A stretch of 64,000 bases of DNA from contig JAGKWU010000010.1 of assembly GCA_021151695.1 (NCBI GenBank), forward strand, positions 124,001 through 188,000, in the 5' to 3' direction. Below are positions 36,431 through 45,950 of the stretch, piece after piece; the first letter of the stretch is position 1, and each line of letters starts with the position of its first letter. Below the pieces are notes generated by a model. It searched no databases, was not told where the DNA came from, and was given only the letters and a program-made list of their open reading frames with translations. The position numbers and the translations under genes were made by a program. Origin of the DNA: Cellvibrionaceae bacterium (GTDB taxonomy: Bacteria > Pseudomonadota > Gammaproteobacteria > Pseudomonadales > Cellvibrionaceae).

Positions 36431-39145
36431 ATGCTTGTAAACTGCAAATTACGCTTTCGTTTTATCCTCGGTTTTATGCTGTTGTTGCTCAGCGGTACCG
36501 CGTTTGCGCAGACCAATGGCTATACAGTCTTATCCAGCTCCAGTGTTAAGTTTTATGTGAACACCGCGCCTTGGGCGGATATTCACTACACGGTAAACGG
36601 CGGCGGCCAGCTCAATGTTCGCATGACGCACAATGCTGATAACACCAATACGCTAACCCTTACAGGACTCGCCTCGGGCGCGGTAGTGCGCTATTCCTAC
36701 ACGATTGGTTTAACCGCCGGAGGCCAAACGGATACCAGTTGGGTGCAATTCAGTTGTTGTACGGTAACGGCAACCAGTGCAGCAACCTCGACCTCTGTGG
36801 CCTCAAGCGCTGTCGCAAGTAGCGGTAATGGCTATACGGTGTTGAGCGGGAGCAGCGTGAAGTTCTACGTGAATAATGCGCCCTGGGCGGATATTCACTA
36901 CACGCTCAATGGCGGCGGCCAGCAAAATATCCGCATGACCCACAATGCGGACAACAGCAACAGCTTTACCCTGAGCGGCATAGCTGCGGGTGCTGTCGTG
37001 CGTTATTCCTATACCATTGGCCTGGCTGCCGGTGGCCAGACGGATACGGCTTGGGTGCAATTTAGCTGTTGTACGCTGACGACTTCTTCGGCGACCAGCA
37101 GCTCCAGTTCAGTGGCCAGCTCTAAAACCAGCTCGGTCACCTCTACCTCTAAATCCAGCTCAAGTTCCAGCTCCATTGCGACCACCTCCAGTTCGGGCAG
37201 CTCCGTCTCCCTGGGTAGCATAGTGCCGCTCTTTAACAGCAGCACCGCGCTTGAGCCTGTGATTCAATACGATCGCGGCGATGCCTTGGTCACGCGTATT
37301 TCCGACCGTGCCCGCGACCGTCATGCCAAGGAAAACCACTTCCAGCTGCACGATCACTATCTGCCGTTCTATTGGGAGACCCGCACCGATGCTATCGAAA
37401 TTGTGGACTATGTGGCCAAGGGCGGTACCAGTGTCCGCATGAACGTAGTAACCCTCGGCAAGCTGGATGATCTGCAGGCGGAGAACCGCTGGTGGTATAT
37501 CGGCAATAACACCCTGGCAGAATTTTGCGGCAATGGTGTGATGAACGTGATTGACACCACCCATTATTGGAAGGAGTCATCCATCAACTGCCGTGGCGGC
37601 CAGAATCCCATCAAAATCGGTGACAAGCTGGAGTTTGAAATCAGCCTGTTCCTCGATGGCTCAACGCTCTTGCGCGGCCGCAACCACTACTATGGCAGTA
37701 CTTTTCTCTACATAGTGGGCAAAGGCCTGGTGCCCTGGGATGTGACCGATATGAATCCGTTTGTGGGTGGCAAAACCTACCAGCGCGATTCCATCGAAAT
37801 GCCCGCGTCTGCACAGTTGGGCGGTATTCATAGCCTTAATCGCCAGACCTCCGCCGAGCCAGCGGATCACTTTATGCAGATGTCTTACGGCACCGGCTAC
37901 AGCAACGGCCAGCCGTTTATGCTGGGGCGACGTTTGGCGCACACTGAGTTCACCACCGGTAAGCACGACGAATCGGACGAGAATGGAATTTTCGATGAAA
38001 TGGTCGGCAAGGCCGGGCCCAATTACATCAATTCCGCCTGTGTGCAGTGCCACAACCGCAATGGTCGTGCACCTGTGGCGGCGATTGGCGAATCGCTGAC
38101 CAAATGGGTGGTTAAGGTGGGTGATGGCGCGGGTAATCCCTCGGCGACTATCGGTCGGATATTGCAGCCAAATAACGTAAATGGCGCAGCATCGGGCGAG
38201 GGTTCTGTTTCGATTTCCTCATTTACCGAGGTAAATGGTTTGCGCAAGCCCAACTTCCAGTTTGAGCGCGGTGCGCCTGCACAATACTCCGCTCGCATAG
38301 CGCCACAACTGGTGGGAATGGGCTTGCTGGAGGCGATTCCGGAAAGTGCGGTACTGGCACTGGCCGACGAGAATGATGCGAATGGCGATGGCATTTCCGG
38401 TAAGGCCCAGAAGGTGACTGACCCGGTAACTGGCCAGGTAAGGCTCGGCCGTTTTGGCTACAAGGCCGCCGCTTCAAGCCTGCGCCATCAGGTGGCTGCT
38501 GCCTTGAATACCGACATGGGGGTGATGACTTCGGTATTGCCCAAGCCGGATTGCGGCAGCGCGCAAAGCAACTGTGGCAATACGGCTGGTGCCGAGCTGT
38601 CTGACGCGCACCTGGATAACCTGGTGAAATATATCGCGCTTCTTGGTGTGCGCTCCCAGCGCGATTACGCCAATACCCAAGTCATTCAAGGCAAGGCACT
38701 GTTTACATCAACCGGCTGCGCCGCCTGCCACACTGAAACCTTCCAAACCAGCGCCTACGCCCCTTTTGCGGAGCTGCGCAGCCAAACTATCCACCCTTAT
38801 ACGGATCTGCTGCTGCATGATATGGGCACTGGCTTGGCTGATAACCTGGGTGAGGGTTTGGCGGCAGGTGCGGAATGGCGCACGCCACCTTTGTGGGGGA
38901 TTGGTTTATCGCCCTGCGTAACGGGCGGTGTGACTGGGCCGGACAATACCGACGGGCTGCCTTACGGGGTAGATGGCCACAAAGTCTGTGCACCTAACGC
39001 CAACTACCTGCACGATGGTCGTGCCCGCACGATTGATGAGGCGATTCGCTGGCATGGTGGTGAGGGGTTGAAAGCGGAGCAAAATTACGAGCGCTTGTCG
39101 TCTTCGGATAAGGATTCGTTGGTTAGGTTTATTAATTCGCTTTAG
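36431..39145 (+). CDS. Secreted di-heme oxidoreductase (DHOR) with two N-terminal carbohydrate-binding-like modules
   Basis: A 904-residue exported protein. A signal peptide ends near residue 27 (TAFAQ). Two modules of about 90 residues (about 28-112 and 133-222) are near copies: VKFYVNTAPWADIHYTVNGG and VKFYVNNAPWADIHYTLNGG, then RMTHNADN and VVRYSYTIGL; the pattern resembles CBM56, a beta-1,3-glucan-binding family. A Ser/Thr linker (about 223-257) leads to a DHOR domain like that of MauG-type peroxidases, with heme motifs C537VQCH541 and C763AACH767 and the family text LRSQTIHPYTDLLLHDMG and YLHDGRARTIDEAIRWHGGE. It probably transfers electrons outside the cell while bound to glycan. Paralogue at 45951-49058. 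Confidence 0.88.
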   Translation: MLVNCKLRFRFILGFMLLLLSGTAFAQTNGYTVLSSSSVKFYVNTAPWADIHYTVNGGGQLNVRMTHNADNTNTLTLTGLASGAVVRYSYTIGLTAGGQTDTSWVQFSCCTVTATSAATSTSVASSAVASSGNGYTVLSGSSVKFYVNNAPWADIHYTLNGGGQQNIRMTHNADNSNSFTLSGIAAGAVVRYSYTIGLAAGGQTDTAWVQFSCCTLTTSSATSSSSSVASSKTSSVTSTSKSSSSSSSIATTSSSGSSVSLGSIVPLFNSSTALEPVIQYDRGDALVTRISDRARDRHAKENHFQLHDHYLPFYWETRTDAIEIVDYVAKGGTSVRMNVVTLGKLDDLQAENRWWYIGNNTLAEFCGNGVMNVIDTTHYWKESSINCRGGQNPIKIGDKLEFEISLFLDGSTLLRGRNHYYGSTFLYIVGKGLVPWDVTDMNPFVGGKTYQRDSIEMPASAQLGGIHSLNRQTSAEPADHFMQMSYGTGYSNGQPFMLGRRLAHTEFTTGKHDESDENGIFDEMVGKAGPNYINSACVQCHNRNGRAPVAAIGESLTKWVVKVGDGAGNPSATIGRILQPNNVNGAASGEGSVSISSFTEVNGLRKPNFQFERGAPAQYSARIAPQLVGMGLLEAIPESAVLALADENDANGDGISGKAQKVTDPVTGQVRLGRFGYKAAASSLRHQVAAALNTDMGVMTSVLPKPDCGSAQSNCGNTAGAELSDAHLDNLVKYIALLGVRSQRDYANTQVIQGKALFTSTGCAACHTETFQTSAYAPFAELRSQTIHPYTDLLLHDMGTGLADNLGEGLAAGAEWRTPPLWGIGLSPCVTGGVTGPDNTDGLPYGVDGHKVCAPNANYLHDGRARTIDEAIRWHGGEGLKAEQNYERLSSSDKDSLVRFINSL

Positions 39146-39164
39146 AAAATCAAATCCCTCCTAA

Positions 39165-39185
39165 CCTCCCTTTGTTAAAGGGAGG
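39165..39185 (+). terminator. Hairpin after the first CBM-cytochrome gene
   Basis: CCTCCCTTT pairs with AAAGGGAGG around GTT, 20 bases past the stop. There is no T run behind it; it may belong to a dispersed repeat family instead. Confidence 0.5.
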
Positions 39186-39264
39186 AACGACTCCCCTTCG
39201 TTGCTAAAGAATATTGGGACGGGACTCGATCTCTTCCGATAAGAAGAGGTGGGAGGGGATAGCT

Positions 39265-39380
39265 AGGGAGTCGTCATCCTCGGCTAGGCGCCCCCACGTA
39301 GCGGGGATCCAGTTCTTGATTTTGCTGTTAGATTTTTAAGAGCTGGATCCCCGGCCTGCGGCCGAGGATGACGATTCCCT
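39265..39380. repeat. 116-bp inverted-repeat element (REP-like), copy 1
   Basis: The outer 20-base arms 39265-39284 and 39361-39380 pair with one mismatch (TCGTCATCCTCGGC against GCCGAGGATGACGA), and inner arms 39302-39317 and 39338-39353 (CGGGGATCCAGTTCTT) pair with one mismatch. Related partial copies occur near 50011-50060 and 51027-51066. Confidence 0.85.
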
Positions 39381-39891
39381 GTTTAACGACGACCAGGAGG
39401 GGGCTGGTTTGAATAGCTGTCCCTCACAAATGTGCCCCCCATCACATTCCAAAACCCCAATTCGCCCGCCACAAAAATCCCCTTACACATCAACCACTTA
39501 ATTCGCCAGTCCACCAAGGTTCGACTCCTGTTTCCCAGCCGTACCCCTTGTTCTCCTTAAAAACGCCAACCGGCCAAAAATGACTTCTCCAGCCGTCGAA
39601 AGTGGGAGGACGCTGCTTTTTCGTGGTGCAACCATAGGCTCGTGTCTGGGCTAATCGAAACAATAACAATAGCGTAAAGATTGAGAGTCCTGGTGGTGCA
39701 ACCTTGTAACCCTGGATCGGGTTTTCCCTAAAAACAATAAATGACGTGTTGCAAGCGGCAGTGCATTTCGTGCCAGTTACCAGTGAATCCCGGTTCATCT
39801 CCAACGCCAAACAGTTCCGTTTGATTTACCTAGTCCGTCGGGGCAACCCGATTACATCGATGTTAACTCCAACTAACACGAGGACTATCGC
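39381..39891. other. Intergenic region upstream of the GH2 gene
   Basis: No gene is supported. GTGGTGCAACC occurs twice, at about 39623 and 39693, and AACAATAACAATAG at 39659-39672, about 230 bases before the GH2 start. These are candidate regulatory sites only. Confidence 0.45.
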
Positions 39892-42800
39892 GTGAAAAAC
39901 CTCTTCACAATAACGAGGCATTTGCCTGTTACACAGCATATGGGCCACTACGGCCGCATGCTCACAGGGCTGCTGGTTGCTCTGTTGACCCTTTGGTCAA
40001 GCTTGTCCCTTGCGCAATTGCCACCCTCTCAACGGGTGACGATTGATTTATCGTCCGGTTTCCCCGGCCAGAATCGCTGGCTTTATGGCAAAGACCGTGA
40101 CAATACCGCCAACTCGGGCGTGAACTTCGATGACTCCAGCTGGACGCCTGTGGGTATTCCCCACGGTGCCAACTACCTGACCACCTTCCTTAATCTGACG
40201 TCCGGTGGTGGCGATGGTGAGATGGACGGTGGCAGTAACTGGTATCGCCTGAAATTCACCCTGGGCAACCAGTATGCCGCCAACAAGATAATGGCGGAGT
40301 TCGAAGGTGCCCATACGGGGGCTCAGGTGTATATCAACGGTACCTTGTTGAAAGGCATTACCGATGTACCGGGCAGTGCCAATGCCACCCACGTAATCGG
40401 CTTTATTCCTTTTATTGTGGACCTGACGCCTTATCTGAAAACCGACGGTGTTACACCTAACGTTCTGGCTGTGCATGTGTCGCGCAATGCGCCCTGGTTT
40501 GTGCAGCCAACTTTCTCCGGTGCCTTCCGTTTTGGCCAGGCTGAAGCCGGGCTCTTCCGCCCGGTTAAGATGATTGTCTCCAACAAGGTGCGTATCCCGC
40601 GCAACATCTACTCCAACCAGAAAACCTGGGGTACCTATGTGGCGACCCAATCCATAGTGCCTTCCAACACCAGCACGGCCAAAGGCAATTCAGCTGTGGT
40701 GCGCGTGCAAACCAACGTGTTGAACGATACTACCAGCGCACAACAAGTCACTCTGGTAACCCAGATTGCCGACGCGACTGGGAAAGTTGTGGCATCAGCC
40801 GCGCCTGTAACCCAAACCGTACAACCCATGACGGCGGCGACCTATCCATCAGGCCCTGCGCCTATGTTCGACCAGTCGATTACGGTTAATGACCCAACCC
40901 TCTGGTACCCCAACGCGAGCACATACGGTAAACCTTATATGTACAAGGTCTACCACATCGTCAGCGTGAACGGCACAGTGGTGGATTCGACCGAGAGCCC
41001 ACTGGGTATCCGCGTCATTACCTGGGATCACGACTATCCCTATTTCAATGGCCATCCGGCCTATTTGTCCGGTGGTTCCGGTCGTTACGACTATCCCGCA
41101 TTGGGTTCATCTGTACCTGATGAAGTTGAGTGGCGCGACCTGGAGCAGTTCGCGGCAGCGGGCGGTAACATCTGGCGCCCCGGTCATTCCACCACCAGCG
41201 AAAATTTTGTGGATGCGGCTGACGCCTATGGTGTGATGATCGTTCAGCCCAGCGGCGACGGCGAAAACGGCTTTGATAAAGCGCCCGCCGACAGCGTGAC
41301 TTACAAGAAAGAGCTGCACCGCGACATGATTATCCGCGACCGCAGCCATCCCTCGATTCTTGCTTGGGAATCCAACAACGGCACCATGGCGGAATCTACC
41401 GGTGTGGCGCTGCTGGCCATTAACAACCAGTGGGACCCGATCAACACCCGCGTAGCGGCGGATCGAAGCCCCAATCCGGTGAATGGCTACCTGCTGGGTT
41501 GTACGTTGGAAGGTTGTGAGGTGGGTATTAAAGCGGCCTATCCCAACAACCCAGCCTGGGGCTCAGAATACTGGGGCACTGGCTCTACCCGCGGCATGGC
41601 TTACGACTACGAGTTGGCCTTTGTGGCGCCTTTTATTGACGACTGGCGCAAGAGCAAGCAGGCCAAGGCCTTTGGTATGGCGCAGTGGTATTTCGCTGAT
41701 ACTCCCGGTGAGAACGGTCTGTTCGCCGAATACTGGCAATACCAGAACACCAGCCAGCAAAACTTCTACCAAAACAGTGTGCGCTCGCTGGGTGCATCCA
41801 TGGTTGACCAAAACCGTTTCCCCAAGCTGCTTTATTATGTTTACCAAGCGGCCTGGAATCCCTTCAGCATCAAGCCGGTTGTTAAGCTGGCGCATCACTG
41901 GAATCGTGCTTCCGGCCCTATCCAAGTGAGTGCGTTCAGTAACTGTCCTTCAGTGCGTTTGAGTTTGAACGGCGTGCAGCAGGGCGCGGTGCAAACACCT
42001 AACAGCTGGCAATCCGACACCAGCCGCAACCTCACCCAAACCACAACCCTGATTCCCTTCCAATCCACCTGGACGGTGAACTGGGCGGCGGGCACGTTGC
42101 AGGCCGACTGTCTGGATTCTTTCGGCAGTGTATTGGCGAGTGACAAGCTGGTGACCGCGGGTGCAGCAGCCAAGATCGTCCTGTCAGTTGTGCCTAATGT
42201 GGTTCGACCTGATGGGGCCGCCTTTGCAGTTACCGCCAACGGTTCTGATGCGGCTTTCGTAACCGCACAAGTGCAAGACGCCAATGGCAACATTGTACCT
42301 ACTGCTAACCAAAACGTGACTTTCTCTGTGTCCGGCCCGGCGACTTACCTCGGTGGCACTCAGCAGCTTGTTCAATCGGGTAGCAATACCTACTCCACCA
42401 CTGGCGGTCGTTCGGCGGTTAACTATCACTCACCGGGTGACCCGGAGCTGCAGTTTGAAGGCGGTTTGACCCGTATCGCGCTGCTTAGCCAATTTGGCAC
42501 TGGCAAGGTAACTATCACCGCTACGGCGCCAGGTTTGGCCACAGGCACTGTGAGCTATAACGTGCAACCTGTGCCTTCTTTCACGCCTGCGGCGATTATC
42601 CCGGCGATTGTGATCCAGCCCGAAAGCACCTCGGTAACCCTCGGCCAGCCTGCTACCTTCAGCGTGACAGCAACCGGCGGACCGGCGACGCTGAGCTTCC
42701 AGTGGTATAAAAACGGTACTGCTATCGGTGGCGCTACCAGCGCCAGCTATGTCACTCCAGCGACTGTTTCTGGTGATAACAACGCCAACTACACGGTAAC

Positions 42801-45495
42801 TGTGACGGATAGCCTGGGTGCTTCAACGTCCAATGCGGCCAAGCTGACGGTAGTGCCGGCTGCTGCTGTGACTATCTCTACCCAACCGCAAAACCAGACG
42901 GCCTATGTAGGTCAGACAGTGCAGTTCTCGGTAGTGGCCGCAGGCTCCCCAACCTTGAAATACCAATGGCAGAAAAATGGTACGGCTATCTCTGGTGCTA
43001 CATCTTCCAGCTATACCACGCCAGTACTGGTAGCGGGCAACAACAACGACAAGATCTCCGTCGTAGTGACCAACCCGGTTAACAGCGTGACTTCTACCGC
43101 AGCGACCTTGACGGTCAATGCGGCCATTGCGCCGACCATTACCACTCAGCCAGCCAGCATTTCCGTATTAGCCAATGCCACGGCGACTTTCTCGGTGGGT
43201 GTATCCGGCTCTGGCCCATTCACCTATCAATGGCAATTGAACGGCGGCAACCTGCCAGGTGCGAATGAGGCGACCTACAGCATCTTCCAGGTGCAGCAAA
43301 ATAACGTGGGCAACTACTCGGTAGTGGTGACTAACGCGGCGGGCACTGCCATCAGCGCGGCAGCCAGCCTCACCATTGCGCCTCCGGGCGTAAACCTGTC
43401 AATCCACCAGCCAGCGACAGCCAGCACCGCGCAAGGTAATGAGTTGGCGGCGACTATGGCGACCGATGGCGACTTGAGTACCCGCTGGTCATCTGCCGGT
43501 GGTATAGATCCTTCCTGGTTGACCATTGACCTGGGCTCTGTGAAATCCTTCAACACGGTGATCCTGCACTGGGAAGCCGCCTACGCGACCAAGTACCAGA
43601 TTCAATACTCCAACGATAACGTCAACTGGTCGGTGGCTACCACTAACAATGCTGGCGTGGGCGGGGTAGAGCGGGTGTCTTTTGCCACTGTGTCTGGCCG
43701 CTATGTGCGCATGAACGGCCAGGCGCGTGCGACACCCTACGGTTACTCGCTCTATGAAATGCAGGTGTACAACCTGGCGCAGTGTGGTGGTGCCGGTGAG
43801 CGCTATACCGTTATCGATGCCTCCAAAGTCCGCGACAACCTGACTGGCTTGACCTGGCAGCGCTCGGAAACCACCTATACCGGTGCCAACGCCCAAGGCG
43901 CGCAGTACACCCAACCAATCGCGCAATCCTACTGCACCAGCCAGACCATGCGCCTGCCAACCCAGGAAGAGGCTTTGTCTATTGGCGGCACTAACTGGGC
44001 CAGCTGTGCTTTCCCACTGCCCTGGAGTAGCTGGACATCCACTATGCAACCTGGCGATGCCAACCGTGCGGCCTTTGTGAACTACACCGGTCAATCCACC
44101 TGGCAGTTGGCGACCAACTTCCCAGGCGCGGTAGTTTGCACCACGGGTACGGCGACTTTGCCGAGCAGCAGTTCTGCACCTTCTACCAGTAGCTCTGGCG
44201 CCACCAGCAGTGCAGGCGCAACCAGTAGCACCGCTACCAGCGTGGGGACGACCAATCTGGCGCTGAACGTTCCGGTGGTGGCTTCTACTGTGGAGACAAC
44301 CTGGGGCGCTAACTACGCCGTGGATGGCAATTCCGGCACTCGCTGGGCGAGCCTTGCCAGTGATAACCAGTGGATTTACGTCGACCTTGGCAGTGTGAAA
44401 ACCATTGGCCGCGTGATCCTGTTCTGGGAAGCCGCCTACGCCAAGACCTACCAAATCCAGGTCTCCAACGATGCCTCTAACTGGACAACCGTCTACACCA
44501 ATAACAACGGTTTGGGTGGTCGTGAGGTGTTGAACCTGTCTGGCACTGGTCGCTACGTGCGTATGTTGGGCCTGACGCGCGCTACCGGTTATGGCTATTC
44601 CCTGTGGGACTTTGAAGTCTACAGCGGCGGCACACCAGCAAGTACCTCCAGTGCGGTTGCGACCAGCTCGTCCAAGTCCAGCTCCAGTTCGTCCAGCATC
44701 GCCAGCTCTGTGGCCAGCGGTACTAATGTCGCGCTGAATAAAACCGCTGTGGCCTCTACAACGGAAGCGGCGGGTATGGAAGCGGCCAAGGCGGTCGACG
44801 GCAACTCAACTACTCGTTGGGCCAGCCAGGCGACCGATGCCCAGTGGATTTACGTCGACCTGGGCGGCACCTACAACATCACCAAAGTGGTACTGAACTG
44901 GGAAGCCGCTTACGGCAAGGCCTACCAGATCCAGGTGTCGGCAGATGCCGCTAACTGGACGCAAATCTACGCCACCGCTGTGGGTGTAGGCGGTAAGGAA
45001 ACACTCAACGTCACCGGCAGCGGCCGCTATGTGCGCATGCTGGGCATTACTCGCGGCACTGGCTATGGCTACTCGCTCTATGACTTTGAGGTGTACGGCA
45101 CCGCCGTCGCCCAGAGCATCAACCTGGCGCTGAAGAAACCGGCGTCTGCTTCTACCTCCGAAGGGGCAGGCCTTGCTCCATCCTTCGCGGTAGACGGCGA
45201 TTCCAACACCCGTTGGGCCAGCCAGTGGCTCGACAACCAGTGGATCTATGTGGACTTGGGTTCAGTGCAGAGCTTCAGTCGCGTCATCCTGAGTTGGGAA
45301 GGCGCCTACGCCTCGGCTTACAAGATTCAGGTATCCAACGACGCCGCCAACTGGACCGATATTTACTCCACCACCACCGGCGACGGCAACATTGACGACC
45401 TCAACGTCAATGGCACCGGACGCTACGTGCGTGTGCTGGCGGTGACCCGCGCGACCGGCTACGGCCTGTCCCTCTGGGACTTTACGATTTGGTAA
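39892..45495 (+). CDS. Giant secreted GH2 glycosidase-like enzyme with Ig-like, DUF1566-like and four CBM32-like domains
   Basis: An 1867-residue exported protein. The signal ends near residue 41. Residues 42-700 follow GH2 order: jelly-roll sugar-binding domain (WYRLKFTLGNQYAANKI), Ig-like strand set, then TIM barrel with YFNGHPAYLSGGSGRYDYP, RDRSHPSILAWESNNG and the probable nucleophile Glu559 in GSEYWG. The usual Asn-Glu acid/base pair appears as Asn496-Gly497, with Glu493 nearby. A Big-like domain, three Ig-like domains (about 890-1165), CBM32-like 1 (1166-1297), a DUF1566-like domain (1298-1420, NLTGLTWQR and MRLPTQEEA), and CBM32-like 2-4 (1453-1582, 1611-1740, 1743-1867) follow, with Ser linkers. 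Substrate unknown; beta-linked galactoside-like polymers are a guess from the family. Flanked by two CBM-cytochromes. Confidence 0.88.
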   Translation: MKNLFTITRHLPVTQHMGHYGRMLTGLLVALLTLWSSLSLAQLPPSQRVTIDLSSGFPGQNRWLYGKDRDNTANSGVNFDDSSWTPVGIPHGANYLTTFLNLTSGGGDGEMDGGSNWYRLKFTLGNQYAANKIMAEFEGAHTGAQVYINGTLLKGITDVPGSANATHVIGFIPFIVDLTPYLKTDGVTPNVLAVHVSRNAPWFVQPTFSGAFRFGQAEAGLFRPVKMIVSNKVRIPRNIYSNQKTWGTYVATQSIVPSNTSTAKGNSAVVRVQTNVLNDTTSAQQVTLVTQIADATGKVVASAAPVTQTVQPMTAATYPSGPAPMFDQSITVNDPTLWYPNASTYGKPYMYKVYHIVSVNGTVVDSTESPLGIRVITWDHDYPYFNGHPAYLSGGSGRYDYPALGSSVPDEVEWRDLEQFAAAGGNIWRPGHSTTSENFVDAADAYGVMIVQPSGDGENGFDKAPADSVTYKKELHRDMIIRDRSHPSILAWESNNGTMAESTGVALLAINNQWDPINTRVAADRSPNPVNGYLLGCTLEGCEVGIKAAYPNNPAWGSEYWGTGSTRGMAYDYELAFVAPFIDDWRKSKQAKAFGMAQWYFADTPGENGLFAEYWQYQNTSQQNFYQNSVRSLGASMVDQNRFPKLLYYVYQAAWNPFSIKPVVKLAHHWNRASGPIQVSAFSNCPSVRLSLNGVQQGAVQTPNSWQSDTSRNLTQTTTLIPFQSTWTVNWAAGTLQADCLDSFGSVLASDKLVTAGAAAKIVLSVVPNVVRPDGAAFAVTANGSDAAFVTAQVQDANGNIVPTANQNVTFSVSGPATYLGGTQQLVQSGSNTYSTTGGRSAVNYHSPGDPELQFEGGLTRIALLSQFGTGKVTITATAPGLATGTVSYNVQPVPSFTPAAIIPAIVIQPESTSVTLGQPATFSVTATGGPATLSFQWYKNGTAIGGATSASYVTPATVSGDNNANYTVTVTDSLGASTSNAAKLTVVPAAAVTISTQPQNQTAYVGQTVQFSVVAAGSPTLKYQWQKNGTAISGATSSSYTTPVLVAGNNNDKISVVVTNPVNSVTSTAATLTVNAAIAPTITTQPASISVLANATATFSVGVSGSGPFTYQWQLNGGNLPGANEATYSIFQVQQNNVGNYSVVVTNAAGTAISAAASLTIAPPGVNLSIHQPATASTAQGNELAATMATDGDLSTRWSSAGGIDPSWLTIDLGSVKSFNTVILHWEAAYATKYQIQYSNDNVNWSVATTNNAGVGGVERVSFATVSGRYVRMNGQARATPYGYSLYEMQVYNLAQCGGAGERYTVIDASKVRDNLTGLTWQRSETTYTGANAQGAQYTQPIAQSYCTSQTMRLPTQEEALSIGGTNWASCAFPLPWSSWTSTMQPGDANRAAFVNYTGQSTWQLATNFPGAVVCTTGTATLPSSSSAPSTSSSGATSSAGATSSTATSVGTTNLALNVPVVASTVETTWGANYAVDGNSGTRWASLASDNQWIYVDLGSVKTIGRVILFWEAAYAKTYQIQVSNDASNWTTVYTNNNGLGGREVLNLSGTGRYVRMLGLTRATGYGYSLWDFEVYSGGTPASTSSAVATSSSKSSSSSSSIASSVASGTNVALNKTAVASTTEAAGMEAAKAVDGNSTTRWASQATDAQWIYVDLGGTYNITKVVLNWEAAYGKAYQIQVSADAANWTQIYATAVGVGGKETLNVTGSGRYVRMLGITRGTGYGYSLYDFEVYGTAVAQSINLALKKPASASTSEGAGLAPSFAVDGDSNTRWASQWLDNQWIYVDLGSVQSFSRVILSWEGAYASAYKIQVSNDAANWTDIYSTTTGDGNIDDLNVNGTGRYVRVLAVTRATGYGLSLWDFTIW

Positions 45496-45501
45496 GGAGC
45501 C

Positions 45502-45526
45502 CCTCTGGGACTTTACGGTCTGGTAA
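45502..45526 (+). repeat. Relic copy of the GH2 gene's 3' end
   Basis: These 25 bases repeat the last 25 of the GH2 gene (45471-45495) with two mismatches, including an in-phase stop, and would encode LWDFTVW. It looks like the end of a lost CBM32-like module left after recombination. Confidence 0.85.
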
Positions 45527-45576
45527 TCGCGATCAGTGATAAACGAAGGACGAAAATATCAGGAAAGGATTCTTCA

Positions 45577-45740
45577 GTGACATAAGTGGCAATTTGCCGC
45601 GGATTTTTGTCTGGGAGGCAGGGCTTCCCAGATATGAAGGTCCAGCTTCCCACTTATGTCACAGGTTCCCATGTATGTCGCCTGCGGTTAGTGGGCTAGG
45701 GATTTGAAACCGCTGTGTGAGAATTACAGCGCGCTTCCCA
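45577..45740. repeat. Phased TTCCCA repeats and inverted repeat upstream of the second CBM-cytochrome
   Basis: TTCCCA-type units begin at 45625 (TTCCCAGATATG), 45647 (TTCCCACTTATGTC), 45666 (TTCCCATGTATGTC) and 45735 (TTCCCACTTTG), the first three spaced 19-22 bases. GTGACATAAGTGG (45577-45589) is the exact reverse complement of 45650-45662. The gap 45527-45935 contains no supportable gene; AACAATAACAAC lies at 45781-45792. Confidence 0.6.
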
Positions 45741-45950
45741 CTTTGTAGTTACCACAGGCGCATGCAGTAAGGACTTTTCTAACAATAACAACGGGCCATT
45801 CTCAGCTGTGTTTCCGAGATGGTTTACACCCTTAAACAATAGCTTCACAGGTTTGACGCCATCACAACTTTTTATCCCAGGCAACCGGGGGATAGGAAAG
45901 CATTCATAACAATATGGCCCAAACCCGGACAGCGAATGGAGAACTCCATA

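Noticed and set aside
36780..37200. Tandem DNA repeats in the first CBM-cytochrome gene as a possible CRISPR or satellite
   Set aside because: They are explained by coding: two homologous binding modules and Ser-rich linkers.
39490..39810. 106-codon minus-strand frame before the GH2 gene
   Set aside because: No family pattern, no ribosome site; it runs through repeats in the promoter region.
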